A DNA stretch of 64,000 nucleotides, from contig JADJMW010000011.1 in NCBI GenBank assembly GCA_016709385.1, positions 1 to 64,000 on the forward strand, read 5' to 3'. A model generated the notes under the pieces. It searched no databases, had not been told where the DNA came from, and saw only the letters and a program-made list of their open reading frames with translations. Positions 9,039-17,783 of the stretch are shown piece by piece. The first letter of the stretch is position 1. Each line of letters begins with the position of its first letter. A program made the position numbers and the translations under genes. This DNA comes from Candidatus Rubrivivax defluviihabitans. GTDB taxonomy: Bacteria > Pseudomonadota > Gammaproteobacteria > Burkholderiales > Burkholderiaceae_C.

Positions 9039-10073
9039 ATGGAGTTTTTCCGTATCCGCCGCGACATCCCCTTCATGCGCCACGTGGTGGTGCTGAACGT
9101 GATCTCGTTCGTCACCTTCGCGCTGGCGGTGTTCTTCCTCACCACGCGCGGCCTGCAGTTGTCGATCGAATTCACCGGCGGCACGCTGGTGGAGGTGCAG
9201 TACGAGCAGACCGCCGATATCGAGCGCACGCGCGGCGTGGTCGAAGGCATGGGCTTCGGCGAGGTGCAGGTGCAGAAGTTCGGCACCTCGCGCGACGTGC
9301 TGATCCGGCTGCCGGTGCGCCCCGACGTGCAGCAGACCGAGGTCGCCGGCCGCGTGTTTGCCGAGCTGTGCAAAGCCGAGACGGGAGTGCTGGCGACCAG
9401 GCAATACACCACGCCGCAGGGCGAGCAGGTCAGCCGGCCCTCGTGCACGGCGGCCAGCGGCGTGGAGCCGATCCGGTTGATGCGTACCGAATTCGTCGGC
9501 CCCTCGGTGGGCGCCGAGCTCTACGAGAACGGCGCGCTGGCGCTGCTGGTCACCATCGCCGGCATCGTGGCCTACCTGTCGCTGCGCTTCGAGTGGAAGT
9601 TCGCGGTGGCCGGCATCGTGGCCAACCTGCACGACGTGGTCATCATCCTGGGCTTCTTCGCCTTCTTCCAGTGGGAATTCTCGCTCGCCGTGCTGGCCGC
9701 CATCCTGGCCGTGCTGGGTTATTCGGTGAACGAGTCGGTGGTCATCTTCGACCGCATCCGCGAAACCTTCCGGCGCTTCCGCAAGCTGAGCCCCGAGCAG
9801 GCCATCGACCACGCCATCACCAGCACCATCAGCCGCACCGTCATCACCCACGGTTCGACGCAGATCATGGTGCTGTCGATGCTGATCTTCGGCGGCCCCA
9901 CGCTGCACTATTTCGCCGTGGCGCTGACGGTGGGCATCCTGTTCGGCATCTATTCGTCGATCTTCGTCGCCGCCGGCATTGCGCTGCGTCTGGGCGTGAA
10001 GCGCGAAGACCTCGTCAAGCAGGGCGGCAAGGAGATCGATCCCGACGACCCGAATGCAGGGGCCGTGGTGTAG
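9039..10073 (+). CDS. secF: Protein translocase subunit SecF
   Basis: 344 residues, six predicted helices. It has the SecF start (RRDIPFMRH and a first helix), SIEFTGGTLVEV in the periplasmic loop, RTEFVGPSVG before helix 2, GYSVNESVVIFDRIRE in the conserved proton-pathway region, and TSTISRTVITHGST. It partners SecD. The ATG at 9039 gives the standard N-terminus. A second ATG at 9007 in another frame begins with a similar MEFL but runs into a non-homologous frame, so it is not the start. A tail of about 25 polar residues ends the protein. Confidence 0.97.
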   Translation: MEFFRIRRDIPFMRHVVVLNVISFVTFALAVFFLTTRGLQLSIEFTGGTLVEVQYEQTADIERTRGVVEGMGFGEVQVQKFGTSRDVLIRLPVRPDVQQTEVAGRVFAELCKAETGVLATRQYTTPQGEQVSRPSCTAASGVEPIRLMRTEFVGPSVGAELYENGALALLVTIAGIVAYLSLRFEWKFAVAGIVANLHDVVIILGFFAFFQWEFSLAVLAAILAVLGYSVNESVVIFDRIRETFRRFRKLSPEQAIDHAITSTISRTVITHGSTQIMVLSMLIFGGPTLHYFAVALTVGILFGIYSSIFVAAGIALRLGVKREDLVKQGGKEIDPDDPNAGAVV

Positions 10074-10114
10074 AGTGACTTCGATCACGCCGGCCGACGA
10101 ACCCAGCCCCTGAC

Positions 10115-12502
10115 ATGCCCCCCAGCGCCTCGCCCGACTCCCTGGCCGGCCAGGCGCGGCGCGTGTACAGCGAGGAACTCGTCAAGGGCCTCGTCGGCCT
10201 GGTGCAGGCGGCGCTGGACAGCGCGCGTTCGCTGCTGGACAAGCCGGGCGAACATGCCGTCTTCCAGCGCCGGCGCGAACTCGTGCAAAGCCTGAACGGC
10301 GGCGCGCAGAGCTGGCACCGCGGCATCGTGAGCGGGTTGCGGCAGGCGCTGATGCACGGGGTTTCGGCCACCCGGCCGGCCGACCTGCCGCCCACCGGGG
10401 GCGCGCGCGACCCGTTTACCCTGGTGTCCGACGACACCATCGAGCTCGAGATCGTCACCTCGCGCCTGGCGCTGGCCGTCATGGACCGTGCCTCGTGGGA
10501 ATTCTCCGACCTGCGCTCGCGGGTGGCCCACCTGGAAGGCCGCTCCGAACTCGACCCGCACGACATGCTGCGTGCGCACGTGCTGGCGCGCATCGTCTTC
10601 GACGCCTGGCGCGCCGCCGGGCTCACGCTGGAGGGCTGGCGCGAGCTGCAGCCGATGCTGCACGAGGAATTCGCGCTGCTCGTCGAAGGCGCCTACCACG
10701 AGGCCAACCGCTGGCTCATGGACCAGGGCGTGCTGCCCGAAGTCGACCTGCGGCCCTTCATCCGCCGTTCACGCACGCACCCCAATGCGCCGTTGGGCTG
10801 GCAGGCCGGTACCGGCTCGCCGCCTCATCCGAGCGACCGCTTCGAGGCCTCGGGCTACGGTCAGCTGCAGGGCGGGGCCGCGCCCGGCGGCGCCGGCTAT
10901 GGCGGCTGGGGCAGCCGCCGCGAGGGCACCGGCGCCGGCGTGGGCGACGAGACCCGGCTCATGACGCGCACCGCGCCGCTGGCGCGCAGCCGCGAACACG
11001 CCGAGGCCGTGCTCGGCCGGCTGAACCGGCTGATCAGCCGCCACGTACCCGACTTCGCGCCGTCCACGCGTTCGCCTTCGCTGCCGCGGCCGGCGCAGGT
11101 GCTTTCGCCCGGCCTGGCGCGGGCCATCGAAACGGCCGAGCAGGGCATCCGCCGGCGCCTGGCGGCGGCCACCGAGTTCGGCGGCTCGCCGATCACGGCG
11201 CCGGTGCTGCTGGAGGAAATGCACCAGCGCAAGCAGGTGCTCAAGAAGGCAGCGGCCACACCCGAGGAGCGGGCCACGATCGAGATCGTGGCGCTGCTGT
11301 TCCAGAGCATCCTCACCGAGGAACGCATCCCGGCCAGCGTGCGCGTGTGGTTCGCTCGGCTGCAGATGCCGGTCTTGCGCGTGGCCGTCACCGAACCCGA
11401 TTTCTTCGCCACCATCGACCACCCGGCGCGGCGCCTGATCGACCGCATGGGCGCCTGCGTGATGGGCTTCGACAGCGCCGGCAGCGGCAGTGCCGGCAGT
11501 TCGGGCGAGGCGCTGGAGCGCGAGATCAAGCGCGTGGTGCAGGTGGTGGAGGCCTACCCCGACACCGGCCGGCGCGTCTTCCAGACCGTGCTTGCCGAAT
11601 TCGAGAAATTCCTGGAGCACTATTTCCGCAACGAGAACGAGGCCACGCGGCGCGGCGTCTCGCTGGCGCAGCAGGTCGAGCAGCGCGAGACCATGGCCAT
11701 CCAGTACACCATCGAGCTGCGCAAGATGCTCAACGAGGTGCCGGTGCAGGAAGGCGTGCGCCAGTTCCTGTTTCATGTCTGGGCCGACGTGCTGGCCACC
11801 GCCGCCGTGCGCTACGGCGCGCAGGGCGAAGCCACGCGGCGCATGAAGCGCGCCGCGGCCGACCTCATCTGGTCGGCCAGCGCCAAGGTCACGCGCGAGG
11901 AGCGCGCCGAGGTCATCCAGCGCCTGCCGGTGCTGCTGAAGTCGCTGCGCGAAGGCATGGCCGCGGCCGGCATGGAGACGGCCAGGCAGGACGAACATAT
12001 CCAGCAGCTGAACAATTCGCTGGCTGCGGCCTTCACGGCCAAGGCGGCGGTGATTCCCGACGAGCGGCTGCGCGAACTGATGGAGCGGCTGGAGACGCTG
12101 GAAGAGCTGCTGCCCGACCAGGCCGACGTGGATATCGACGAGTCGATGGTGCTCGACCTCTCGGGCCACCAGAGCTCGGAACTGGAAGTGGTGCTCGACG
12201 GCGGCTCGATGCCGACGCCGGCGATGGTGGCCTGGGCGCGCGAGTTGCAGGTGGGCAGCTGGTACATGCTCGACCGCGGCGGCCACAGCGAGCCGGTGCA
12301 ACTGGCCTGGCACGGCATGCGCAAGCAGCTGAGCCTTTTCGTCACGCCGCAGGGGCGCTGCGTGCTGTTCCAGCAGCACCGCCTGGCCAGCTACCTGCAG
12401 GCCGGGCTGATGCTGCCGGCGCAGGACGAGGCGCTCACCGTGCGCGCCACGCGCAGCGCGCTGGCCAAGCTGGACGTGGACGCCGGGCGGCTGCTCAGCT
12501 GA
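10115..12502 (+). CDS. DUF1631 family protein
   Basis: A 795-residue cytoplasmic protein with no signal peptide or membrane helix. It is predominantly helical, with a glycine-rich low-complexity linker at about residues 245-275 (GGAAPGGAGYGGWGSRREG). Conserved-looking blocks include LEIVTSRLALAVMDRASWE near residue 115 and ARLQMPVLRVAVTEPDFF near 415. This matches the DUF1631 family, often misnamed 'thymidine phosphorylase', in size and organisation. The last 120 residues (VGSWYMLDRGGHSEPVQLAW, then LFVTPQGRCVLFQQ) look like a small beta domain, possibly PilZ-like, but without the RxxxR signature I would need. The function is unknown. It is convergent with smg, 12 bases apart. Confidence 0.8.
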   Translation: MPPSASPDSLAGQARRVYSEELVKGLVGLVQAALDSARSLLDKPGEHAVFQRRRELVQSLNGGAQSWHRGIVSGLRQALMHGVSATRPADLPPTGGARDPFTLVSDDTIELEIVTSRLALAVMDRASWEFSDLRSRVAHLEGRSELDPHDMLRAHVLARIVFDAWRAAGLTLEGWRELQPMLHEEFALLVEGAYHEANRWLMDQGVLPEVDLRPFIRRSRTHPNAPLGWQAGTGSPPHPSDRFEASGYGQLQGGAAPGGAGYGGWGSRREGTGAGVGDETRLMTRTAPLARSREHAEAVLGRLNRLISRHVPDFAPSTRSPSLPRPAQVLSPGLARAIETAEQGIRRRLAAATEFGGSPITAPVLLEEMHQRKQVLKKAAATPEERATIEIVALLFQSILTEERIPASVRVWFARLQMPVLRVAVTEPDFFATIDHPARRLIDRMGACVMGFDSAGSGSAGSSGEALEREIKRVVQVVEAYPDTGRRVFQTVLAEFEKFLEHYFRNENEATRRGVSLAQQVEQRETMAIQYTIELRKMLNEVPVQEGVRQFLFHVWADVLATAAVRYGAQGEATRRMKRAAADLIWSASAKVTREERAEVIQRLPVLLKSLREGMAAAGMETARQDEHIQQLNNSLAAAFTAKAAVIPDERLRELMERLETLEELLPDQADVDIDESMVLDLSGHQSSELEVVLDGGSMPTPAMVAWARELQVGSWYMLDRGGHSEPVQLAWHGMRKQLSLFVTPQGRCVLFQQHRLASYLQAGLMLPAQDEALTVRATRSALAKLDVDAGRLLS

Positions 12503-12514
12503 ACGGGCCGACGG

Positions 12515-12967
12515 TCAGTGGATCAGCCGGTCCTCGGCGTCGACGAAGAGTTCGTCCAGGATCAGTGCGTCGGGTTCCTCGCCCAGGCTCCAGAAGACCA
12601 TCAGCACGATGACCTTCAGGTCGTCCAGGTCCATCGGGCCGCTGCCCACGGCCATGGCGCGGTCGATGACCATCTCGCGCATCGGCGCCGGCAGCACGCC
12701 GGCCGATTCGAGGAAGGCGATGAAGCCGATCGACGCCTCGCCCAGCGTCTCGCTCTCGGCTTCGGTATAGATGCGCATGCTGCCGGGCACGGGCGTGCCG
12801 GTGCAGGCCTCGGCGCTGTGCGCCAGGCCGTCGAGCCAGCGCAGCGCGTCGTGGATTTCGTCGGCCTCGAACCCCACCGCCGACAGCTTGCGCGAGAGCT
12901 GCCTGGGTTCGGGGCAGGCGTCGGGGCGCCAGTAGTTCTCGTAGAGGTAGACCAGCACTTCGAACAT
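12515..12967 (-). CDS. smg: Smg family protein (DUF494)
   Basis: A 150-residue acidic protein with the characteristic Smg start MFEVLVYLYENYW and the block LSRKLSAVGFEADEIHDALR followed by W-x-x-G-L. The middle MRIYTEAESETLG and the tail LDDLKVIVLMVFWSLG also match the family, which is normally about 155 residues. Smg is found next to dprA (smf) in many beta- and gammaproteobacteria, as here, 24 bases downstream of dprA. Its biochemical role is unknown. It was named only for its position ('smf-linked gene'). Confidence 0.93.
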   Translation of the reverse strand: MFEVLVYLYENYWRPDACPEPRQLSRKLSAVGFEADEIHDALRWLDGLAHSAEACTGTPVPGSMRIYTEAESETLGEASIGFIAFLESAGVLPAPMREMVIDRAMAVGSGPMDLDDLKVIVLMVFWSLGEEPDALILDELFVDAEDRLIH

Positions 12968-12991
12968 GAAATCACTATACCCCAGGGCTGT

Positions 12992-14110
12992 TCAGCCGGC
13001 GAAGCGCCGCTGGTACAGCCCGCCGGGCAGGCGGGCCACGCTGCCTTGCAGTTCGAGTTCGAGCAGGCGCACGGTGAGTTCGGCCGCGCCGGCGCCGGTG
13101 CGGGCCATCAGCGCGTCCAGCGTCACGGGGTCGTGGCCCAGGGCCTGCAGCAGCGCGTCGGCCGGGGCGGATTCGGGCTCGGCCAGCGGCAGCGCCGCCT
13201 GAACGGGCCGATCCGCCTGCACGCCGCGCAGTTCCTCCAGGATGTCGTGCGCGGTTTCCACCAGCTTGGCGCCCTGCTTGAGCAAGGCGTGGCAGCCCTT
13301 GGACTGCGGCGCGTGGATCGACCCCGGAATGGCGAACACCTCGCGCCCGGCCTCGGTGGCCAGCCGCGCCGTGATCAGCGAACCCGAGCGCAGCGCGGCT
13401 TCCACCACCAGCGTGCCCAAGGTGAGGCCGGCGATGATGCGGTTGCGTTGCGGAAAATGCTCCGGCAGCGCCGGCGTGCCGGGCGCGAATTCGCTGACCA
13501 GCGCGCCCTGGGCGGCGATGCGGTGCGCCAGCTCGCGGTGCCTGGGCGGGAAGACGCGGTCCAGCCCGGTGCCGACCACGGCCACCGTGCCGGCTCCACC
13601 GGCGGCAGCGCCCAGCGCGCCTTCGTGCGCCGCGCCGTCGATGCCCTCGGCCAGGCCCGAAACGACCACGTAGCCCTGCGCACTGAGCGCCTGCGCGAAG
13701 GCGCGCGCGTTGTCGGCGCCCTGCGGCGTGGGGTGGCGGCTGCCGACCACGGCGATGGACGGCGCGGCCAGCCGGGCTGCGTCGCCTTGCACGTACAGCA
13801 GCAGCGGCGGGTCGGCGGTCTGCAGCAGGCGCGGCGGGTAGGCCGCGTCGCCCAGCGTGATGACGCTGCGGTCGGTGCCGCCCTGCAGCCAGTGCCGAGC
13901 CGCGGCCAGTCGTGGCGCCAGGGTCTCGGGTTCGCTCTGCAGGGCCTCGACCACCGCGCCGCTCACCAGCTGGCGCAGCGTCGCCGGGCGGGCGGCGAAG
14001 ACGGCGTCGGGCGAGCCGCAGGCGGCGAGCAGGCGCCGCGCCGACTCGCGGCCGACCCCGGGGGTTTCCAGCAGCCTGAACCAGGCCGCGAATTCGTCGT
14101 CGCCGAGCAA
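12992..14110 (-). CDS. dprA: DNA-processing protein DprA (Smf)
   Basis: 372 residues if started at the TTG at 14110, which gives the usual N-terminus (LGDDEFAAWFRLLETPGVG). No ATG or GTG is available in frame between the preceding gene and the conserved region. A CTG overlapping the LysM stop (14149) is another possibility. The N-terminal helix-hairpin-helix is followed by the Rossmann-like DprA core: IAVVGSRHPTPQG, VVSGLAEGIDGAAHEGAL, VFPPRHRELAHRI and FPQRNRIIAGL. A C-terminal winged-helix domain (about residues 310-365) ends the protein. DprA loads RecA on incoming single-stranded DNA in natural transformation. It lies between the LysM gene (35 bases) and smg. Confidence 0.93.
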   Translation of the reverse strand: MLGDDEFAAWFRLLETPGVGRESARRLLAACGSPDAVFAARPATLRQLVSGAVVEALQSEPETLAPRLAAARHWLQGGTDRSVITLGDAAYPPRLLQTADPPLLLYVQGDAARLAAPSIAVVGSRHPTPQGADNARAFAQALSAQGYVVVSGLAEGIDGAAHEGALGAAAGGAGTVAVVGTGLDRVFPPRHRELAHRIAAQGALVSEFAPGTPALPEHFPQRNRIIAGLTLGTLVVEAALRSGSLITARLATEAGREVFAIPGSIHAPQSKGCHALLKQGAKLVETAHDILEELRGVQADRPVQAALPLAEPESAPADALLQALGHDPVTLDALMARTGAGAAELTVRLLELELQGSVARLPGGLYQRRFAG

Positions 14111-14145
14111 GGGTGCGGCCCGCGACGGCGGCGCTGGCGGCCGCT

Positions 14146-15342
14146 TCAGGGCTGCGTGAAGCGGTCGCCCGCGCTCACCGGTTCCTGCACCGTGAGGATG
14201 AGCGCATAAGACACGCGCTCGAAGACGCGGAAGACGAACAGCAGGCCGTGCCGCTCGTCGGGCAGCTGCATCGTCACGCGCTCGGCGCCGGTGCTGTCGA
14301 CGGCGGGGGTGCCGGCGCGCCACAGCGCCAGCACGTGGCCGCGCTCGATGCCGTCGCGCCGGCCGCGGCTGAGCGCCACCACCTGGTTCTGCCCGGCGCG
14401 CAGGCCTTCGCCGTAGATCGAGACGATGCGGCCCTGCACCGGGCTGGCCGGCGGGTGCGGCACGTAGGCCACCTCTTCCTGTTGCGGCACCGGCGACAGG
14501 CGGTCGCCCACGCCGGCTTCGAGCCGCGTGCTCGTGATCCTGAAGCTGGCCGGCACGACCACGCTTTTTCCCTCGGCCACCGGCCGCATCTCGCCCGGGC
14601 GCACGTATTCGGCGGTGCCGACGAAACGGCCCTCGTAGCCCAGCACCTCGCGGCTGTCGGGGTCGACCAGCGGTTGCAGTTCGCGGAACAGCCGGAAGTC
14701 GCGTGCGCCGCCGAGGTCGCCGCGCACATAGGCGGTTTCGCCGCGCGAGACCATGACGCGGCCTTCCTGCGTGGCCACGATGCGCGGCGCGGCTTCCAGC
14801 GCGTTGTCGTCGAAGACCACCGCCTCGTTCAGGAACGGGCCGATCAGGTTCAGTGGAATGGCGGCGATGGCGCCGCTGTCCAGCAGCTCGCTGCGCACGC
14901 GCGGCGACAGCCGCACGGTATTCGTGGGTTCGCCGCCGACGCCCTGGGCCACGCGCAGGCGGGCGCGGCCGTCCACCTTTTCCAGCACCAGCATCTGGCC
15001 CGGGAAGATGAGGTGCGGGTTGCGGATCTGCTCCAGGTTCATGCCCCAGAGTTCGGGCCAGCGCCAGGGTGTCTTGAGGAACAGGCCGGAGATGCCCCAC
15101 AGCGTGTCGCCGCGCTGCACGGTGTAGGCGTCGGGCGCGTTGGGGGCCAGTTCGGACAAGGGCACGCCGGCCTGCGCCACCCGCTGCGCGGTGTCGCGCC
15201 ATTCGGGGGCCACGGGCATCTGGCTGGGCTGCGCCAGGGCCTGCTGGCCGAAGCCGGCCAGCGCCATGCCGGACACGGCCAGTGCGGCCAGGGTCGTGAC
15301 CCGCCGCGCGGCTGCGGCGCCGCGATGATCGCTGTGGCTCAT
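14146..15342 (-). CDS. LysM peptidoglycan-binding domain protein, periplasmic
   Basis: 398 residues. After a basic N-terminus (ARR) there is a signal peptide (VTTLAALAVSGMALAGFG), with cleavage near QALAQP. A single LysM module lies at about residues 72-121 (AYTVQRGDTLWGISGLFL through NPHLIFPGQMLVLEK), with an insertion WRWPELWGMN that is usual in this betaproteobacterial group. The rest (about 130-398) is strand-rich, with repeated R-V/I-x-S elements (GRIVSIYGEGLRAGQNQVVA), and has no enzyme motif I recognise. Members lie next to dprA across Burkholderiales. It probably binds peptidoglycan in the periplasm. It starts a minus-strand unit with dprA and smg and is divergent from def. Confidence 0.9.
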   Translation of the reverse strand: MSHSDHRGAAAARRVTTLAALAVSGMALAGFGQQALAQPSQMPVAPEWRDTAQRVAQAGVPLSELAPNAPDAYTVQRGDTLWGISGLFLKTPWRWPELWGMNLEQIRNPHLIFPGQMLVLEKVDGRARLRVAQGVGGEPTNTVRLSPRVRSELLDSGAIAAIPLNLIGPFLNEAVVFDDNALEAAPRIVATQEGRVMVSRGETAYVRGDLGGARDFRLFRELQPLVDPDSREVLGYEGRFVGTAEYVRPGEMRPVAEGKSVVVPASFRITSTRLEAGVGDRLSPVPQQEEVAYVPHPPASPVQGRIVSIYGEGLRAGQNQVVALSRGRRDGIERGHVLALWRAGTPAVDSTGAERVTMQLPDERHGLLFVFRVFERVSYALILTVQEPVSAGDRFTQP

Positions 15343-15651
15343 GGGGCTGGGTTCTCCGGGCGCGCTGCGGCGCGATGCCAAAATACGGCTGGGCATGTGG
15401 TGATCGGCTCGCGGGGTCCCCAGGGGCCGCGAGCTGCGGCGACAATGCTCATATGCTTTCATAGATTCTGCCCGTAAACCCTTGATGCCGCAAACAAACC
15501 GGGCTGGCGCAGGGCGCTGCGTGCAGCCTGTCACGGCGCCGCGCGTGGCTGCCGTTCCACAGCTGTTGCGAGCTGTTTCGGCAGCTTGCTTCCGCGCCTG
15601 ACCCCGGACCCGTCTTTCCGCCCGTTGCCGCCCGAACCGCTGCCCGCTGCC
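15343..15651. other. Divergent intergenic region between the LysM gene and def
   Basis: 309 bases with no gene that I can support. Most is as GC-rich as the coding sequence, but 15445-15500 is clearly more AT-rich (ATGCTCATATGCTTTCATAG and an AAACAAAC run). That is the likely place for the two divergent promoters. On the minus strand TTTACG and ATATGA, spaced 18 bases, could be -35 and -10 elements for the LysM gene. No strong -35/-10 pair is visible for def. A short direct repeat, AGCTGTTGCG/AGCTGTTTCG, lies at about 15561-15580. Confidence 0.4.
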
Positions 15652-16167
15652 ATGGCCCGACTGCCCATCCTGCGTTACCCCGACCCCCGCCTGCACTCCG
15701 TGGCCCGGCCCGTGGCCGGTGTCGACGAGCGCGTGCGCCGCCTGGTCGACGACATGCTCGAGACCATGTACGCCTCCGACGGCGTGGGCCTGGCGGCGAC
15801 GCAGGTCGACGTGCACGAGCGCGTCATCGTGATGGACACCTCCGAGCAGCACGACCGGCCGCTGGTGCTGATCAATCCCGAGATCTTGAAGCGCAGCGAA
15901 GAGATGGCAGTCAACGAAGAAGGCTGTCTTTCGGTGCCTTTAATCTACGACCGCGTGGAGCGCCCGGCGCGCGTGACGGTGCGTGCGCTGGGCCGCGACG
16001 GCCAGCCCTTCGAGCTGGAGGCCGAGGGCCTGACGGCGGTGTGTGTGCAGCACGAGATGGACCACCTGATGGGCAAGGTGTTCGTCGAATACCTGAGCCT
16101 GCTCAAGCGCGACCGCATCCGCACCAAGATGCTGAAGAAGACGCGCGACGAATTGCGGGGCAAGTGA
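15652..16167 (+). CDS. def: Peptide deformylase
   Basis: 171 residues. All three deformylase motifs are present: GVGLAATQV (motif 1), EGCLS (motif 2, cysteine metal ligand) and QHEMDHLMG (motif 3, the HExxH metal site). It removes the formyl group from the N-terminal methionine of new proteins. The ATG at 15652 (MARLPILRYPDPRL) matches the family start. An upstream in-frame ATG at 15586 would add a proline-rich stretch with no family resemblance. fmt, which adds the formyl group to the initiator tRNA, follows 33 bases downstream, the classic def-fmt pair. Confidence 0.97.
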   Translation: MARLPILRYPDPRLHSVARPVAGVDERVRRLVDDMLETMYASDGVGLAATQVDVHERVIVMDTSEQHDRPLVLINPEILKRSEEMAVNEEGCLSVPLIYDRVERPARVTVRALGRDGQPFELEAEGLTAVCVQHEMDHLMGKVFVEYLSLLKRDRIRTKMLKKTRDELRGK

Positions 16168-16200
16168 GGTGGGCAGGGGCCCGGCCTCGACGCATTCGCG

Positions 16201-17157
16201 GTGGCAGCCCCACCCGGGCCGCGCGTGAAGGTCGCCTTCGCCGGCACGCCCGAATTCGCCCGCGTGGCGCTGGCGGCCATTCATGGCGCCGGGCACGACG
16301 TGCCGCTGGTGCTGACCCAGCCCGACCGCCCGGCCGGCCGCGGCCTGAAGCTGCAGGCCTCGCCCGTGAAGCAGTTCGCGCAGGCGCATGGCCTGCCGCT
16401 GGCGCAGCCGCGCAGCCTGCGCCTGGACGGCAAGTACCCCGAAGAGGCGGCCGCCGCGCGCACGGCGCTGGAGCAGGCCGCGCCCGACGTGATGGTGGTG
16501 GCCGCCTACGGCCTGATCCTGCCGCCCTGGGTGCTGGCGCTGCCGCGCCGCGGCTGCCTGAATATCCACGGCTCGCTGCTGCCGCGCTGGCGCGGCGCCG
16601 CACCCATCCAGCGCGCCATCGAGGCCGGCGACGCCGAGACCGGCATCACCGTCATGCAGATGGACGCCGGCCTGGACACCGGCGCCATGCTGCTGGCCGA
16701 GGCGCTGCCGATCGTGCCCACCGATACCAGCGCGACGCTGCACGACCGCCTGGCGGCGCTGGGCGCGCGGCTCATCGACCAGGCGCTGGCGCTGCTGGCG
16801 CAAGGCGCGCTGCAGCCCCGGCCGCAGCCGGCCGAGGGCGTGACCTACGCGCACAAGATCGAGAAGGCGGAAGCGGCGATCGCCTGGCAGGCGCCGGCGG
16901 CCGTGGTCGAGCGCCGGCTGCGTGCCTTCGACCCGTTTCCCGGCGCCACCGCGGTGCTGGGCGGCCAGCCGGTGAAGGTCTGGCGCGGGCGCGTCGTGCC
17001 CGGATCGGGTGTGCCGGGGCAGGTGTTGCAGGCCGGCGAGGGCCGCCTGGTGGTGGCTTGCGGCCAGGACGCCTTGGAACTGCTGGAAGTGCAGCTCGCC
17101 GGGGGCCGGCGCATCCCGGCGCGCGAATTCCTGCAGCGCCATCCGGTGGCCGGTTGA
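16201..17157 (+). CDS. fmt: Methionyl-tRNA formyltransferase
   Basis: 318 residues from the GTG at 16201, or 310 from a second GTG at 16225, which would give the more usual start VKVAFAGTPEFARVAL. Neither has a convincing ribosome-binding site. The catalytic N-terminal domain has the formyl-folate site (LNIHGSLLPRWRGAAPIQRA, with the N-x-H triad region) and TGITVMQMDAGLDTG with the catalytic aspartate. A linker and the C-terminal OB-like tRNA-binding domain follow (YAHKIEKAEAAIAW). It formylates Met-tRNA(fMet) for translation initiation. It is co-transcribed with def. Confidence 0.96.
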   Translation: MAAPPGPRVKVAFAGTPEFARVALAAIHGAGHDVPLVLTQPDRPAGRGLKLQASPVKQFAQAHGLPLAQPRSLRLDGKYPEEAAAARTALEQAAPDVMVVAAYGLILPPWVLALPRRGCLNIHGSLLPRWRGAAPIQRAIEAGDAETGITVMQMDAGLDTGAMLLAEALPIVPTDTSATLHDRLAALGARLIDQALALLAQGALQPRPQPAEGVTYAHKIEKAEAAIAWQAPAAVVERRLRAFDPFPGATAVLGGQPVKVWRGRVVPGSGVPGQVLQAGEGRLVVACGQDALELLEVQLAGGRRIPAREFLQRHPVAG

Positions 17158-17316
17158 GCCGGTTGAGCTTGCCGCCGGCCGGCGCGCCCGCCGAACCTGC
17201 CGTCGGCGCGCCGCGACGCCGTTGGCCGGGCGGCAGGCCGCTGCGGCTCAAGGCCGCGCCACCGCTGGCCGATAACGAGGGCAGCCTGCCGCGACCTGCC
17301 ACGCCCGAAACCCGCC

Positions 17317-17661
17317 ATGCGCCGCCTCACCCTGCTGCTGACGATCGCCGCCCCGCTCTGGCTGGCGGGCTGCGACATGCTGGGCATCGAATCGGCCAGC
17401 ACGGCGGCCGCCAAACGCGAGGCCGACGGCCGCGCTATCGGTGCCGGCTGCCGGCACGCGGCGCGCTCGGTGGAGCAGTGTTTTGCGCTGAACAAGCGCG
17501 CCGACCGGGCGGCCGTCTTCGCCGGCTGGCGCGAGATGAACGACTACATGCGCGAGAACAAGCTCGAAGCCATGCCGGCCGAGCCGGCCACCGAACTGGC
17601 GGCTGCCGAACCCGACGGCGGTGAAGGCAAGTCCACCCGAGGCCCGGCTGCCAGGAACTGA
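17317..17661 (+). CDS. Small lipoprotein of unknown function
   Basis: 114 residues with a lipoprotein signal peptide: MRRLTLLLTIAAPLWLAGC, with the lipobox LAGC placing the lipidated cysteine at residue 19. The next residue is Asp, which in enteric bacteria favours inner-membrane retention. The mature part is short, with two further cysteines (AGCRHAARSVEQCF) that could form a disulfide, a helical stretch (RADRAAVFAGWREMNDYMRE) and an acidic, disordered tail. I recognise no family beyond small Burkholderiales lipoproteins. It lies between fmt and azlC on the same strand, with 159 and 122 bases on either side. Confidence 0.75.
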   Translation: MRRLTLLLTIAAPLWLAGCDMLGIESASTAAAKREADGRAIGAGCRHAARSVEQCFALNKRADRAAVFAGWREMNDYMRENKLEAMPAEPATELAAAEPDGGEGKSTRGPAARN

Positions 17662-17783
17662 AGCTGCCGGCACGGGGGCGTCGGCGGGCCGCGGCAGCGT
17701 GACCAGGAGCTGGGGCCTCTTTGCTCCACCACCCGACCGGCGGGCGTGGCAAGACTGCCACAGCGGCTGGCGACAATTCGCGG

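Noticed and set aside
6054..10088. Very long open frame on the minus strand (over 1300 codons) opposite secD and secF
   Set aside because: It lies antisense to yajC, secD and secF, which have full family motifs. Its translation is a low-complexity His/Arg/Gln/Ala mix, as expected for the complement of GC-rich coding sequence.
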